From positions 1-64,000 of the forward strand of contig DASPSJ010000022.1 of NCBI GenBank assembly GCA_035623985.1: DNA of 64,000 nucleotides, given 5' to 3'. This DNA is from DAHUYF01 sp035623985 (GTDB taxonomy: Bacteria; Pseudomonadota; Alphaproteobacteria; ATCC43930; CGMCC-115725). Shown here in pieces: positions 57,651-64,000 of the stretch (position 1 is the first letter of the stretch; each line of letters opens with the position of its first letter). The notes under the pieces are model-generated. The model had not been told where the DNA came from and did not search any database. It saw only the letters and a program-made list of their open reading frames with translations. The position numbers and the translations under genes are program-made.

Positions 57651-58244
57651 ATGATGCATCGACTGTCGCTTTGCGCGCTCATCGCGGCGGCGCTCCTCGG
57701 CGCGCCGTCGGCGCGCGCCGAGGATGGCGCGGCGATCAAGGCCAAGCTCGAGCCGTGTTTTGCCTGCCACGGCGAGAACGGCATTTCCGCGCTCGACGGC
57801 GTTCCCTCGATCGCCGCCGAGCCCGAGATCTTCCTCGAATGGCAATTGGTGTTCTTCCGCACCGGCCGGGTGAAGAGCGAGATCATGGAGCCGGTCGCGG
57901 CCGGGCTCAGCGACGACGACATCCGCGCCATCGGCGCCTATCTCGCGGCGCTGCCGCCGATCGAGACGCCGCCGCCGCCGGACGACGCGCCGGCGATGAC
58001 CGAGGCGGGCGCCAGGCTCGCCGCCCTGCGCCATTGCGGCAATTGCCACGGCGAGGGTTTCCACGGCCAGCAGGGCGCGGCGCGGATCGCCGGCCAGCGC
58101 GAGGAGGTGATCCTGAAGGCGCTGCAAGATTACAAAGCCGGGGTCCGTTTCGGCACCGGCATTGCCGCCATGCCGGAGGTCGCCCTGGCGCTCAGCGACG
58201 AGCAGATGCAGGCGCTGGCGCATTACCTCGCGCGGCAGAGATAG
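57651..58244 (+). CDS. Dihaem c-type cytochrome (cytochrome c4-like)
   Basis: The protein is 197 residues from the ATG at 57651. Sec signal MMHRLSLCALIAAALLGAPSARAE; two haem motifs, CFACH and CGNCH, each with a downstream Met region (SEIMEPVAAGLSDDDIRAIGAYLAALPP and AAMPEVALALSDEQMQALAHYLA). The duplicated domain arrangement is that of cytochrome c4. It is probably the electron acceptor for the PQQ dehydrogenase. The last gene before the lower-GC right-hand element. Confidence 0.9.
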   Translation: MMHRLSLCALIAAALLGAPSARAEDGAAIKAKLEPCFACHGENGISALDGVPSIAAEPEIFLEWQLVFFRTGRVKSEIMEPVAAGLSDDDIRAIGAYLAALPPIETPPPPDDAPAMTEAGARLAALRHCGNCHGEGFHGQQGAARIAGQREEVILKALQDYKAGVRFGTGIAAMPEVALALSDEQMQALAHYLARQR

Positions 58245-58484
58245 GGTGCCGGTCCAGCCCGGCCGATCGCTGGGTGCTTGCTCAGGCGAGCGTTCACAAC
58301 AGTTCTACCGGATCCCATGAACGCCGTCACAGCGTGCTGACGTTTCGTGACCAGAGATTCGCGCAGGGGCTGCGTCGCGAAAGTTGTTTGATTTCTGTTC
58401 GCTATCGCGGTAATAGAGATATCATGGGTTAACTGCAAGATATCGTTGCGATGTTCAGTTACAACCCGCCCGTCGCTCCTGACG

Positions 58485-58505
58485 ATAACTAGGAATTATC
58501 GATGA
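58485..58505 (+). repeat. Recombination-like site, left copy (inverted repeat with 63015-63035)
   Basis: Its core is CGATAA-CTAGGAA-TTATCG (58483-58501): two perfect inverted 6-bp arms around a 7-bp spacer, the layout of tyrosine recombinase crossover sites. It also provides TAGGA as ribosome site and the ATG of the STAND gene at 58502. All 21 bases recur inverted at 63015-63035. Confidence 0.75.
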
Positions 58506-61500
58506 AATATCTCGATAGCGGCCGATGGAACAAATTTCTTCGGCCTGATGGCAGCTTTGACGGCAGATTGTTCGAACAACTCGTCGAAAGACTCCTTAAC
58601 CTCCATTTCGGTGGGGGGTGGCGCATTACTAAAGTGTCCTGGGATGGGGGGAAGGATGCGGTAACCGAAGAGGTGCGCGAGCTGCCCGACGGAAGGAGGG
58701 AGATCACTGCTTCATGGGCGGAATGCAAGTTACATAAAAAACCCATTGCGCTGCGTGCGGTGTCGAATACCCTGGTGATGGCAATCGTTGACGAGGCAAG
58801 ACGATTGCTTTTGTTTTCTTACAGTTCCGTCATCGATAACGCGCGACTGCATCTGGCCCGCTTTAGCGCGGCGACCGGCATCGGCGTTGAAATAGTTGAT
58901 GATGAACTTCTCGAGGATTTAATACTTAGTCATATTGGGGCGCTGCGCATCCCATTTTTTCCTGACCTGGCTCCCGACTCTATATGGGAACCACCGGTCG
59001 GCGGATTGCAAATTGTACCTCGCTTAACACGCGATATAGACGTCGATCCACTTCGTCTGGGCGATGACGAAGATAGCGAAGCAAAAACCAACGCTGTCGG
59101 GCGGGTTATCAATTTGCGCTCTCTACTACGCTTGCAGTTGGCCGTGCGCAACCGTCGCCTTTCGGACGCTACCGAGGTGACCGTCACCGTAGACGGCGCA
59201 GAGCCGCTAACGTCGCCTTTCGAACTCGTAAATCGAGACGATCGGACATCGGTCCAGACCATTCCACCATTTGGTCTGAGTCTGTTTGAATACTATTTTC
59301 GACCAATCCATGCGGGAGGATCGCTTCGCTTGCCAACGCTGCATGTGTCCGCTAGCGGCGATGAATCCCGATTGGTGGAATTAGGGCAGATCGCCGTGCG
59401 CAGTCTCTTGATTCCGCCGCTGCTCGGCGGCCGTTTTCACGAGTTCATCGCCGATTTTCGTCATCACGTGAGTCTTCGCGTCACGTCAACGTTCACTGTG
59501 ATTAGCGGCCAAGCCGGCGTGGGAAAGAGCCGCATAACCGGCGAGTTGATGGCTGTTCTACTTTCCAAAGGTGTTGAGTTGCACACTTTCGATGGGGCTG
59601 GCAAACATGGAGGTGGATTTAGGGCATTCGCTCGAAAATTGTGTGCGGCGCTTTACCGATTGCCTGATTTTTCTACTCTCGAGCTCTTGCCGAAGAGAGG
59701 TGCACAATCGTCGTCAGACAAGGGAGAGGTTGGGTTGCAGCGGATTCTCTATGACGACGCTATCAACCCCGCTGACCACGTGGATGAGATCTTGGTGCTG
59801 GTAAAGCGAGCGCTCAGCAATCGAGCTGTCGCCTTGATCGTCGACAACGTCCAGTACCTGGACCATAGCACTATCAGATTTCTGGCTGACCTCGTTCAAA
59901 ATTATCGAGAGGCGGTCGCGAAGCTCGTGGGAATATTCGTCTTCAATACAGACTTTCTGTCGCTGAACCAGCAGGCGGCAAGCTTTCGCGAATTTTTATA
60001 CGAGATTCATCGGACCGGTCGCGATCAGGTGCTGCGCTGCGATCTGGGCGATCTTTCGTCCGACGAAGTAAATCTGTTCCTCGATCACCTTATCTCCACT
60101 GGTAGTGAGCGGTTTGAGCACGGTTTCACCTTCCGTTACCCTCTCATGGCGGAGTTGGTGCGCAGAAGGGTGATGCCTCGGCCCCTACATCTTCTCCAGA
60201 CCATGTTCTACCTTGCTGACGCTCTTGCCCTGCGGCGACAGGGCGATTTCCTTTATATCGAGGATATAGACCGCTTACATGAAGCCTTGAACAGCGTTCC
60301 AACGGCGCTTCACGAGATCTTACGCGAGCGCTGGAGACGCGTGTTGGCGACTAGACCGGCTCTCGAACCGGCCGGTCGGTTGCTGGCACAGTTGCGCGCT
60401 ATTCGTCCTGAAGATACTGCGACCCTTGGCATTTCCGGGGGTGACCGCGAGGCACTGATCGTACTCGGTTTTGCTCGGGAGAACGAACTCGGCGAGCTGA
60501 CCTTCTTTCATGAACAGGTGGAGCGTAGTTTTGCCAAGGAATACGAAAATGTTGAACGGAATGTGGCGGCTAGCCTAGCTGACCGACTTGCGGATGCCAG
60601 ACTCGATGAAGTTTACTTTCCCTCGTACTTTATCGCAGCCGCTCAAAGCGGCATCGTCAACGACAGCCTCGTAAAACGCGCTAGTCTCTTCCTTAACGCC
60701 GGGCTGTCAAACAATAATCTCAACGTCGCATTCGGCGAGCGCCTTCGACACCTGATCCGTGAGCGGCCTAACGCGCTCCAGCCCGCCGAGGAACTCCGCA
60801 TCATTCATGCTCTAGCCATTCTCGTCTCGGCTTCTCGTGGATTAATTTATCGGCTGAGGGTTTTTGATGCCGAAGTGAAAGCGCGCAAGCGACAGTTGGC
60901 GCATTACCGTCAAGCCGGTCAAGATTTCGTCGAGTTGCTGCATGAGCACGCCAGTTGGTACTTTGGTACCCAGGAGGATGACCGCGCCAGACGCCTTTTA
61001 AATGAGGCATGTAGGCTGATCGACAGTCTTGAATTCCCATCGCATAGAGCGAAGGAGATTTCTCGTGCTCGCATCCTCAACAGGCTATGCGTCGCTCATA
61101 AGTCACTTGCCGACAGGGATGCTGCGTTGGCCGCCGGCCGCGCGTCGTTGGCGATTGGTGAGCGCCTGGAGGCTCCGGAACTTATCTTTGTAAACCACGT
61201 CGATCTCGGTTACATCTACTATGGTAGCCTTCCGGTCTCGGCAGAACTATTTAACCATTGGCGAAAAGCCGTTGACTGCTACGACGCTCACGAGGCGGAA
61301 ATCAGCGACAAGGCCTTCGACAATCTGGCCTGTGCGAATCTCATTCGCGCCCAGCTGCTGATACTGGAAAATAGGCTCGATGAAGCCGGGAAGGTGATAG
61401 ACGTGCAGGGACCACGTTGCATGCGGGAGCTTGACGCTTTCTTTGGTGTGTCCTTCATGCTCTTGCAGATCATCCGGCAGCTTTTGTCGCCCGATCCCCA

Positions 61501-61915
61501 ACGTCGTATTGAGCTACTACGTGAGCTGACAGACCGCGCTATCGACGCCTGTCAGGCCTATAACGTCAATCGCATCTACTGGAAGGCGTTACACGCGCGC
61601 GCCAAGGTCGAGTTGCTATCTGCTAGCCCAGAGAGCACTATGGCGGCCTTCGCAGCCTCCTTGCATCAATTGCAAATGGTTACGACAGAGACCAGTGAGA
61701 TACTCTATCGATACTTTTATGAGGACATGGCGATCGCCGCTCGCTGTATGAAAGTCTCCTTGCCAGTAGATGCCGGACGTGTGCGGAATTCCTTTATTCG
61801 TCAACGGATGACTGACATTATGAGCCTCACTCAGCCGCAATTCGAGGTTTTCATGGACCAATATAAACCCTGCGCTACTTTTAATGACGGTCGGTCGAAT
61901 TTGCCTTGTCTGTGA
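58502..61915 (+). CDS. Mrr-like nuclease - STAND NTPase - TPR protein (Avs-like candidate)
   Basis: The protein has 1137 residues. Residues 20-145 resemble an Mrr/PD-(D/E)xK nuclease: LFEQLVERLLNLHF, then DGGKDAV with Asp52, AECKLHK with Glu74 and Lys76, and a following Rossmann-like half. Residues 200-300 form a beta-rich linker. The P-loop NTPase has Walker A GQAGVGKS (336-343) and Walker B ALIVDNVQYLD (444-454). The C-terminal ~500 residues are helical and TPR-like. The order nuclease-NTPase-repeats is that of antiviral STAND (Avs) proteins, in which repeats sense a phage protein and NTPase oligomerisation fires the nuclease. It is shorter than most Avs. Start and ribosome site lie within the recombination site. 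Confidence 0.75.
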   Translation: MKYLDSGRWNKFLRPDGSFDGRLFEQLVERLLNLHFGGGWRITKVSWDGGKDAVTEEVRELPDGRREITASWAECKLHKKPIALRAVSNTLVMAIVDEARRLLLFSYSSVIDNARLHLARFSAATGIGVEIVDDELLEDLILSHIGALRIPFFPDLAPDSIWEPPVGGLQIVPRLTRDIDVDPLRLGDDEDSEAKTNAVGRVINLRSLLRLQLAVRNRRLSDATEVTVTVDGAEPLTSPFELVNRDDRTSVQTIPPFGLSLFEYYFRPIHAGGSLRLPTLHVSASGDESRLVELGQIAVRSLLIPPLLGGRFHEFIADFRHHVSLRVTSTFTVISGQAGVGKSRITGELMAVLLSKGVELHTFDGAGKHGGGFRAFARKLCAALYRLPDFSTLELLPKRGAQSSSDKGEVGLQRILYDDAINPADHVDEILVLVKRALSNRAVALIVDNVQYLDHSTIRFLADLVQNYREAVAKLVGIFVFNTDFLSLNQQAASFREFLYEIHRTGRDQVLRCDLGDLSSDEVNLFLDHLISTGSERFEHGFTFRYPLMAELVRRRVMPRPLHLLQTMFYLADALALRRQGDFLYIEDIDRLHEALNSVPTALHEILRERWRRVLATRPALEPAGRLLAQLRAIRPEDTATLGISGGDREALIVLGFARENELGELTFFHEQVERSFAKEYENVERNVAASLADRLADARLDEVYFPSYFIAAAQSGIVNDSLVKRASLFLNAGLSNNNLNVAFGERLRHLIRERPNALQPAEELRIIHALAILVSASRGLIYRLRVFDAEVKARKRQLAHYRQAGQDFVELLHEHASWYFGTQEDDRARRLLNEACRLIDSLEFPSHRAKEISRARILNRLCVAHKSLADRDAALAAGRASLAIGERLEAPELIFVNHVDLGYIYYGSLPVSAELFNHWRKAVDCYDAHEAEISDKAFDNLACANLIRAQLLILENRLDEAGKVIDVQGPRCMRELDAFFGVSFMLLQIIRQLLSPDPQRRIELLRELTDRAIDACQAYNVNRIYWKALHARAKVELLSASPESTMAAFAASLHQLQMVTTETSEILYRYFYEDMAIAARCMKVSLPVDAGRVRNSFIRQRMTDIMSLTQPQFEVFMDQYKPCATFNDGRSNLPCL

Positions 61916-61917
61916 CG

Positions 61918-63018
61918 TCAGAGATCAGCAACGCGAAGGATATTGCCGTGACGATCAATGATGATGTCGCGCACATCCGCACGTTGACGCCACCACAACT
62001 GGTTATTGGCCAATGATACAAATCGATCGACGAAGTACGCGATGGGCGCACGTATTGTCAGAAAATCATATCCTAGCATTTCGTAAAGTCCCTCGGTGCC
62101 GGAATCACGCCGCCCAGAGGGAAGTTTCGCTACGTCCGTCAGTCGCAGATACTGGCGCATGACATCGAGGTACCACTGGAGATCGGCGACATTCATGAGA
62201 CAGCAGGCGACATAATTTTCCGCTGGCTCCGGGCCGGTGCTACGAAAGTAACGCCATGATTGATTGTAATAGTGATCCATATCGATGGTGATTCGGTGGT
62301 GATTTTTCGCGCGAAACCACGCCTTAAGGTCTGCCTTGAGGAAGCTTGCCTTGTAACTGCGATCGATCTGTGAAAAGTCACCGCCAAAATGATAGGCAAC
62401 TGCGTCGGCTGCGCTCCAACATTCGCGATCGGCATCCTTGAGACGCAAACACAAGTCAATGTCGGTGTAGAAATTATCCAAATCCGGGTCGAAGCCGCCA
62501 ATTTGTTCGAATAGATGTCGCTCGATCATAAATCCTCCCGTACACATCGCTTGAACGCGCCTTGGATGATTCACCAACGGTGATTCAAGTCGCTGATCCA
62601 AATGCGGATGAGGAGAATTTAAGCGAGTGAACCCAATTCCGAAGTCGAGCACGCGAAGGCTGTGCGGATTGACGATCCGAACACTCGTGGCTCCGATTCG
62701 TGATGAATGGAAATGAACAACACAAAGTGCCTCGAACCAGCCATCCGTAAAGATCATATCCTGGTCGGCAAATATAATTACCTTACCGCGAGCAGCCGTC
62801 ACGCCAGCGTTCGCCGCTGCCGCGTAGCCAAGTGTTTCTTTTATTCGTACTTCTCGAATCCTCGGATATGCCAAATCAACGTTTATCTGCCGCTCGTCGG
62901 CGTTGTTCATCACCACAATTATCTCAACGTCTTCCGCTGTGGTCCGAATCAAGCTCTCCAAACATAGACGCAGAAAGCTCAAGCCGCTGTGAAACGTAAC
63001 GACGATCGAGTAAGTCAT
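61918..63018 (-). CDS. Glycosyltransferase family 2 (cargo gene)
   Basis: The 366-residue protein starts at the ATG at 63016-63018, inside the right recombination site. GT-A motifs: MTYSIVVTFHSGLSFLRLCLESLI, IIVVMNNA, GYAAAANAGVTAARGKVIIFADQDMIF with Asp85-Gln-Asp87, CTGGFMIERHLFEQIGGFDPDLDNFYTDIDLCLRLKDA. A C-terminal region of ~130 residues is unassigned. It would modify a glycan, perhaps a phage receptor. It follows the recombinase gene by 13 bp on the same strand, so it is probably co-transcribed with it now. The stop converges with that of the STAND gene, 2 bp apart. Confidence 0.87.
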   Translation of the reverse strand: MTYSIVVTFHSGLSFLRLCLESLIRTTAEDVEIIVVMNNADERQINVDLAYPRIREVRIKETLGYAAAANAGVTAARGKVIIFADQDMIFTDGWFEALCVVHFHSSRIGATSVRIVNPHSLRVLDFGIGFTRLNSPHPHLDQRLESPLVNHPRRVQAMCTGGFMIERHLFEQIGGFDPDLDNFYTDIDLCLRLKDADRECWSAADAVAYHFGGDFSQIDRSYKASFLKADLKAWFRAKNHHRITIDMDHYYNQSWRYFRSTGPEPAENYVACCLMNVADLQWYLDVMRQYLRLTDVAKLPSGRRDSGTEGLYEMLGYDFLTIRAPIAYFVDRFVSLANNQLWWRQRADVRDIIIDRHGNILRVADL

Positions 63019-63035
63019 CGATAATTCCTAGTTAT
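63015..63035 (-). repeat. Recombination-like site, right copy
   Basis: The minus strand is identical over 21 bases to 58485-58505. It contains the recombinase stop TAA, the spacer CTAGGAA between ATAA and TTAT arms, and the ATG of the glycosyltransferase gene. One outer arm base differs from the left site (AATAA in place of GATAA). Confidence 0.75.
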
Positions 63036-63943
63036 TTCTCCTCCAAGCACACCGCGCTGGCCACGGCACGCAAAGTATTCGCCCCAACAATCGCAGCCTT
63101 GAGCGCGCGATCGCTGACATGCGTATAAATCTGAGTGGTCGTTATGCTGCTGTGGCCGAGGAGGCGCTGCACGAAGCGGATGTCGACGCCGGCTTCCAGG
63201 AGCACGGTGGCCGTGGAATGCCGCAGCATATGGGGCGTTACGCGCCTGGTAATGCCTGCGGACCGGCCGAGCTTTGCCAGACGGTTGCGGAGCGCGGCGC
63301 AGGTCAGCCATCGGCCGGCCTCGTTCACGAGCAAGAAATCGTCTTCATCGGCGGCGGCGCGGCGCGAAGCGAGATATTTTGCCATTTCCGCGGTCAAGCG
63401 ATCGTCCGGCAGGAACACGCGCCGTTCCCGATTTCCCTTTCCGACGATTCTTACCGTGCGCTCGGCGATATCGATGTCGCGCAACCTTATCGACGTCAGC
63501 TCGCCGACGCGCATTCCCGTCGCGAACAACAGCTTCGCGGCCAGCAGCGTCGTGGCGCAGGCGCCCGGTCGATCCTGCAGCAGCGCCGCAATCTCGCCCG
63601 CGCCAAGGCAGCGCGGCAGCCGCGACGGCAGGCGAATGCGCAGCTCCAGGCGGGCGAAGGGCGACGCTGCGAGAGCGTCGCGGCGCAAGAGCCATTGGAA
63701 CATCGCCTTGAGGCAGGCGATCCGGCGCTTCACCGTCGCCGGAGCGAGCCCCCGGTCCCCCGACAGGTGCCGAGCATAGGAAGACAGCATGGACGGAGAG
63801 ACCTCGCCGATCCGCGTTGCCGCCGGGACAAAGCGCGCGAATTCCGCGAGGTCCTGCCGATAGGCGGAAAGAGTGTTCTTGGAAAGCTGCTTCTGGTGGC
63901 AGCAATGCTCCAGGAACTGGTGACAAGCGGCGGCGACGTCCAT
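63032..63943 (-). CDS. Tyrosine recombinase (XerC/D-like phage integrase family)
   Basis: The 303-residue protein has an N-terminal SAM-like core-binding domain (LEHCCHQKQLSKNTLSAYRQDLAEFARF) and a complete catalytic domain: Arg145 in ATGMRVGEL, Lys169 in GKGNRERRV, His238-xx-Arg241 in PHMLRHS, His264 in LLGHSS and Tyr273 in IYTHVSD. The length is that of Xer-type or small integrase proteins. It cuts and rejoins DNA through a Tyr-DNA link. Its stop codon lies inside the right recombination-like site, which makes that site its probable substrate. It differs from housekeeping XerC/XerD, which are not followed by such sites. Confidence 0.92.
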   Translation of the reverse strand: MDVAAACHQFLEHCCHQKQLSKNTLSAYRQDLAEFARFVPAATRIGEVSPSMLSSYARHLSGDRGLAPATVKRRIACLKAMFQWLLRRDALAASPFARLELRIRLPSRLPRCLGAGEIAALLQDRPGACATTLLAAKLLFATGMRVGELTSIRLRDIDIAERTVRIVGKGNRERRVFLPDDRLTAEMAKYLASRRAAADEDDFLLVNEAGRWLTCAALRNRLAKLGRSAGITRRVTPHMLRHSTATVLLEAGVDIRFVQRLLGHSSITTTQIYTHVSDRALKAAIVGANTLRAVASAVCLEEK

Positions 63944-64000
63944 TGATGTTCTCCCCTTGATCGAGCCCGGCGGGCGGGGAGTCGTCGCCTAGAAAAAGTT

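Larger units (their letters stand above)
58485..63943. mobile_element. Putative invertible element with tyrosine recombinase and two-gene cargo
   Basis: Identical 21-bp sites in inverted orientation lie at 58485-58505 and 63015-63035. The 4.5-kb segment between them holds two convergent genes separated by 2 bp, one starting in each site. A complete tyrosine recombinase gene (63032-63943) ends in the right site. The cargo has clearly lower GC than the rest of the window. Recombination between inverted sites gives inversion, so I infer a switch that changes which cargo gene follows the recombinase. Alternatively, two genes were inserted independently at copies of an attachment site. The left junction is 240 bp after the cytochrome stop. 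Confidence 0.6.

Noticed and set aside
58485..63943. Integron interpretation of the recombinase and cargo
   Set aside because: The recombinase lacks an evident IntI-specific insert, the sites are short and identical, and the cargo genes are convergent. An inversion or attachment-site model fits better.
1..64000. CRISPR arrays, tRNA and rRNA genes
   Set aside because: No regularly spaced direct repeats, no cloverleaf with a CCA-type end and no rRNA-like stretch were recognised on reading. A dedicated scan could still find a tRNA I missed.

Overview
The window is a GC-rich chromosomal segment (mostly about two thirds G+C by eye) from what looks like an alphaproteobacterium. The evidence is the style of the gyrB end, a PAS_5-type protein, many molybdenum hydroxylase large subunits, FNR/FixK-like boxes and the small alphaproteobacterial proteins. 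No rRNA, tRNA or CRISPR array was seen. Functions are assigned by reading motifs; no database search was possible.

Layout. 1-948 is the 3' end of gyrB. A VapBC-type toxin-antitoxin pair (1029-1675) sits between copies of a short GTGTCC-containing repeat. 2059-9839 is a tight co-directional cluster: a pyruvate-dehydrogenase-like E1 alpha/beta pair, a DegT-fold enzyme with His in place of the PLP lysine, a sugar epimerase, a B12-binding radical SAM enzyme, a sugar-1-phosphate nucleotidyltransferase and a GHMP sugar kinase. A family 2 glycosyltransferase faces it. Together they suggest synthesis of an unusual, possibly branched, deoxy- or heptose-type sugar. 10848-24187 is catabolic: a cupin protein, two orphan molybdenum hydroxylase large subunits, a ThDP enzyme, two amidohydrolases, an aryl-AMP/CoA ligase and an SDR. 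Two of its operons share a TGAACAYGTTCGA palindrome and probably answer to the adjacent TetR regulator.

24251-27170 is a duplicated divergent module (small MTK-type protein and XRE regulator), each copy with an FNR-like box in a spacer of about 720 bp. Then come a ModA-like binding protein, two tandem Hsp20 genes, a PAS_5 protein, a Tat-exported metallo-beta-lactamase-fold protein divergent from a large periplasmic cytochrome-like protein, a rhomboid protease, a queuosine-precursor transporter, pyrE, a sterol-desaturase-like protein, a HerA-type ATPase and an MFS transporter. The MFS gene is preceded by a 25-codon leader ORF with an ideal Shine-Dalgarno and a terminator hairpin. 42690-43415 encodes a likely Tse2-like toxin and its partner. 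43558-48535 is a TetR-RND efflux operon. Further on lie a retropepsin-like pair, a DUF3365 haem protein, an EamA transporter, an HD protein with a decayed upstream copy, a methyltransferase, an HU protein near a small basic protein, a benzoylformate-decarboxylase-like enzyme and a PQQ dehydrogenase with a dihaem cytochrome c.

The right end (58485-63943) is the most striking part. A complete tyrosine recombinase gene ends at a recombination-like site, and an inverted, identical 21-bp copy lies 4.5 kb away. Between the two sites are two convergent genes of lower GC: a nuclease-NTPase-TPR (STAND/Avs-like) protein and a glycosyltransferase. Each site carries the ribosome binding site and start codon of its gene, so inversion would swap which gene follows the recombinase. 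I infer an invertible gene switch that may carry an antiviral effector.
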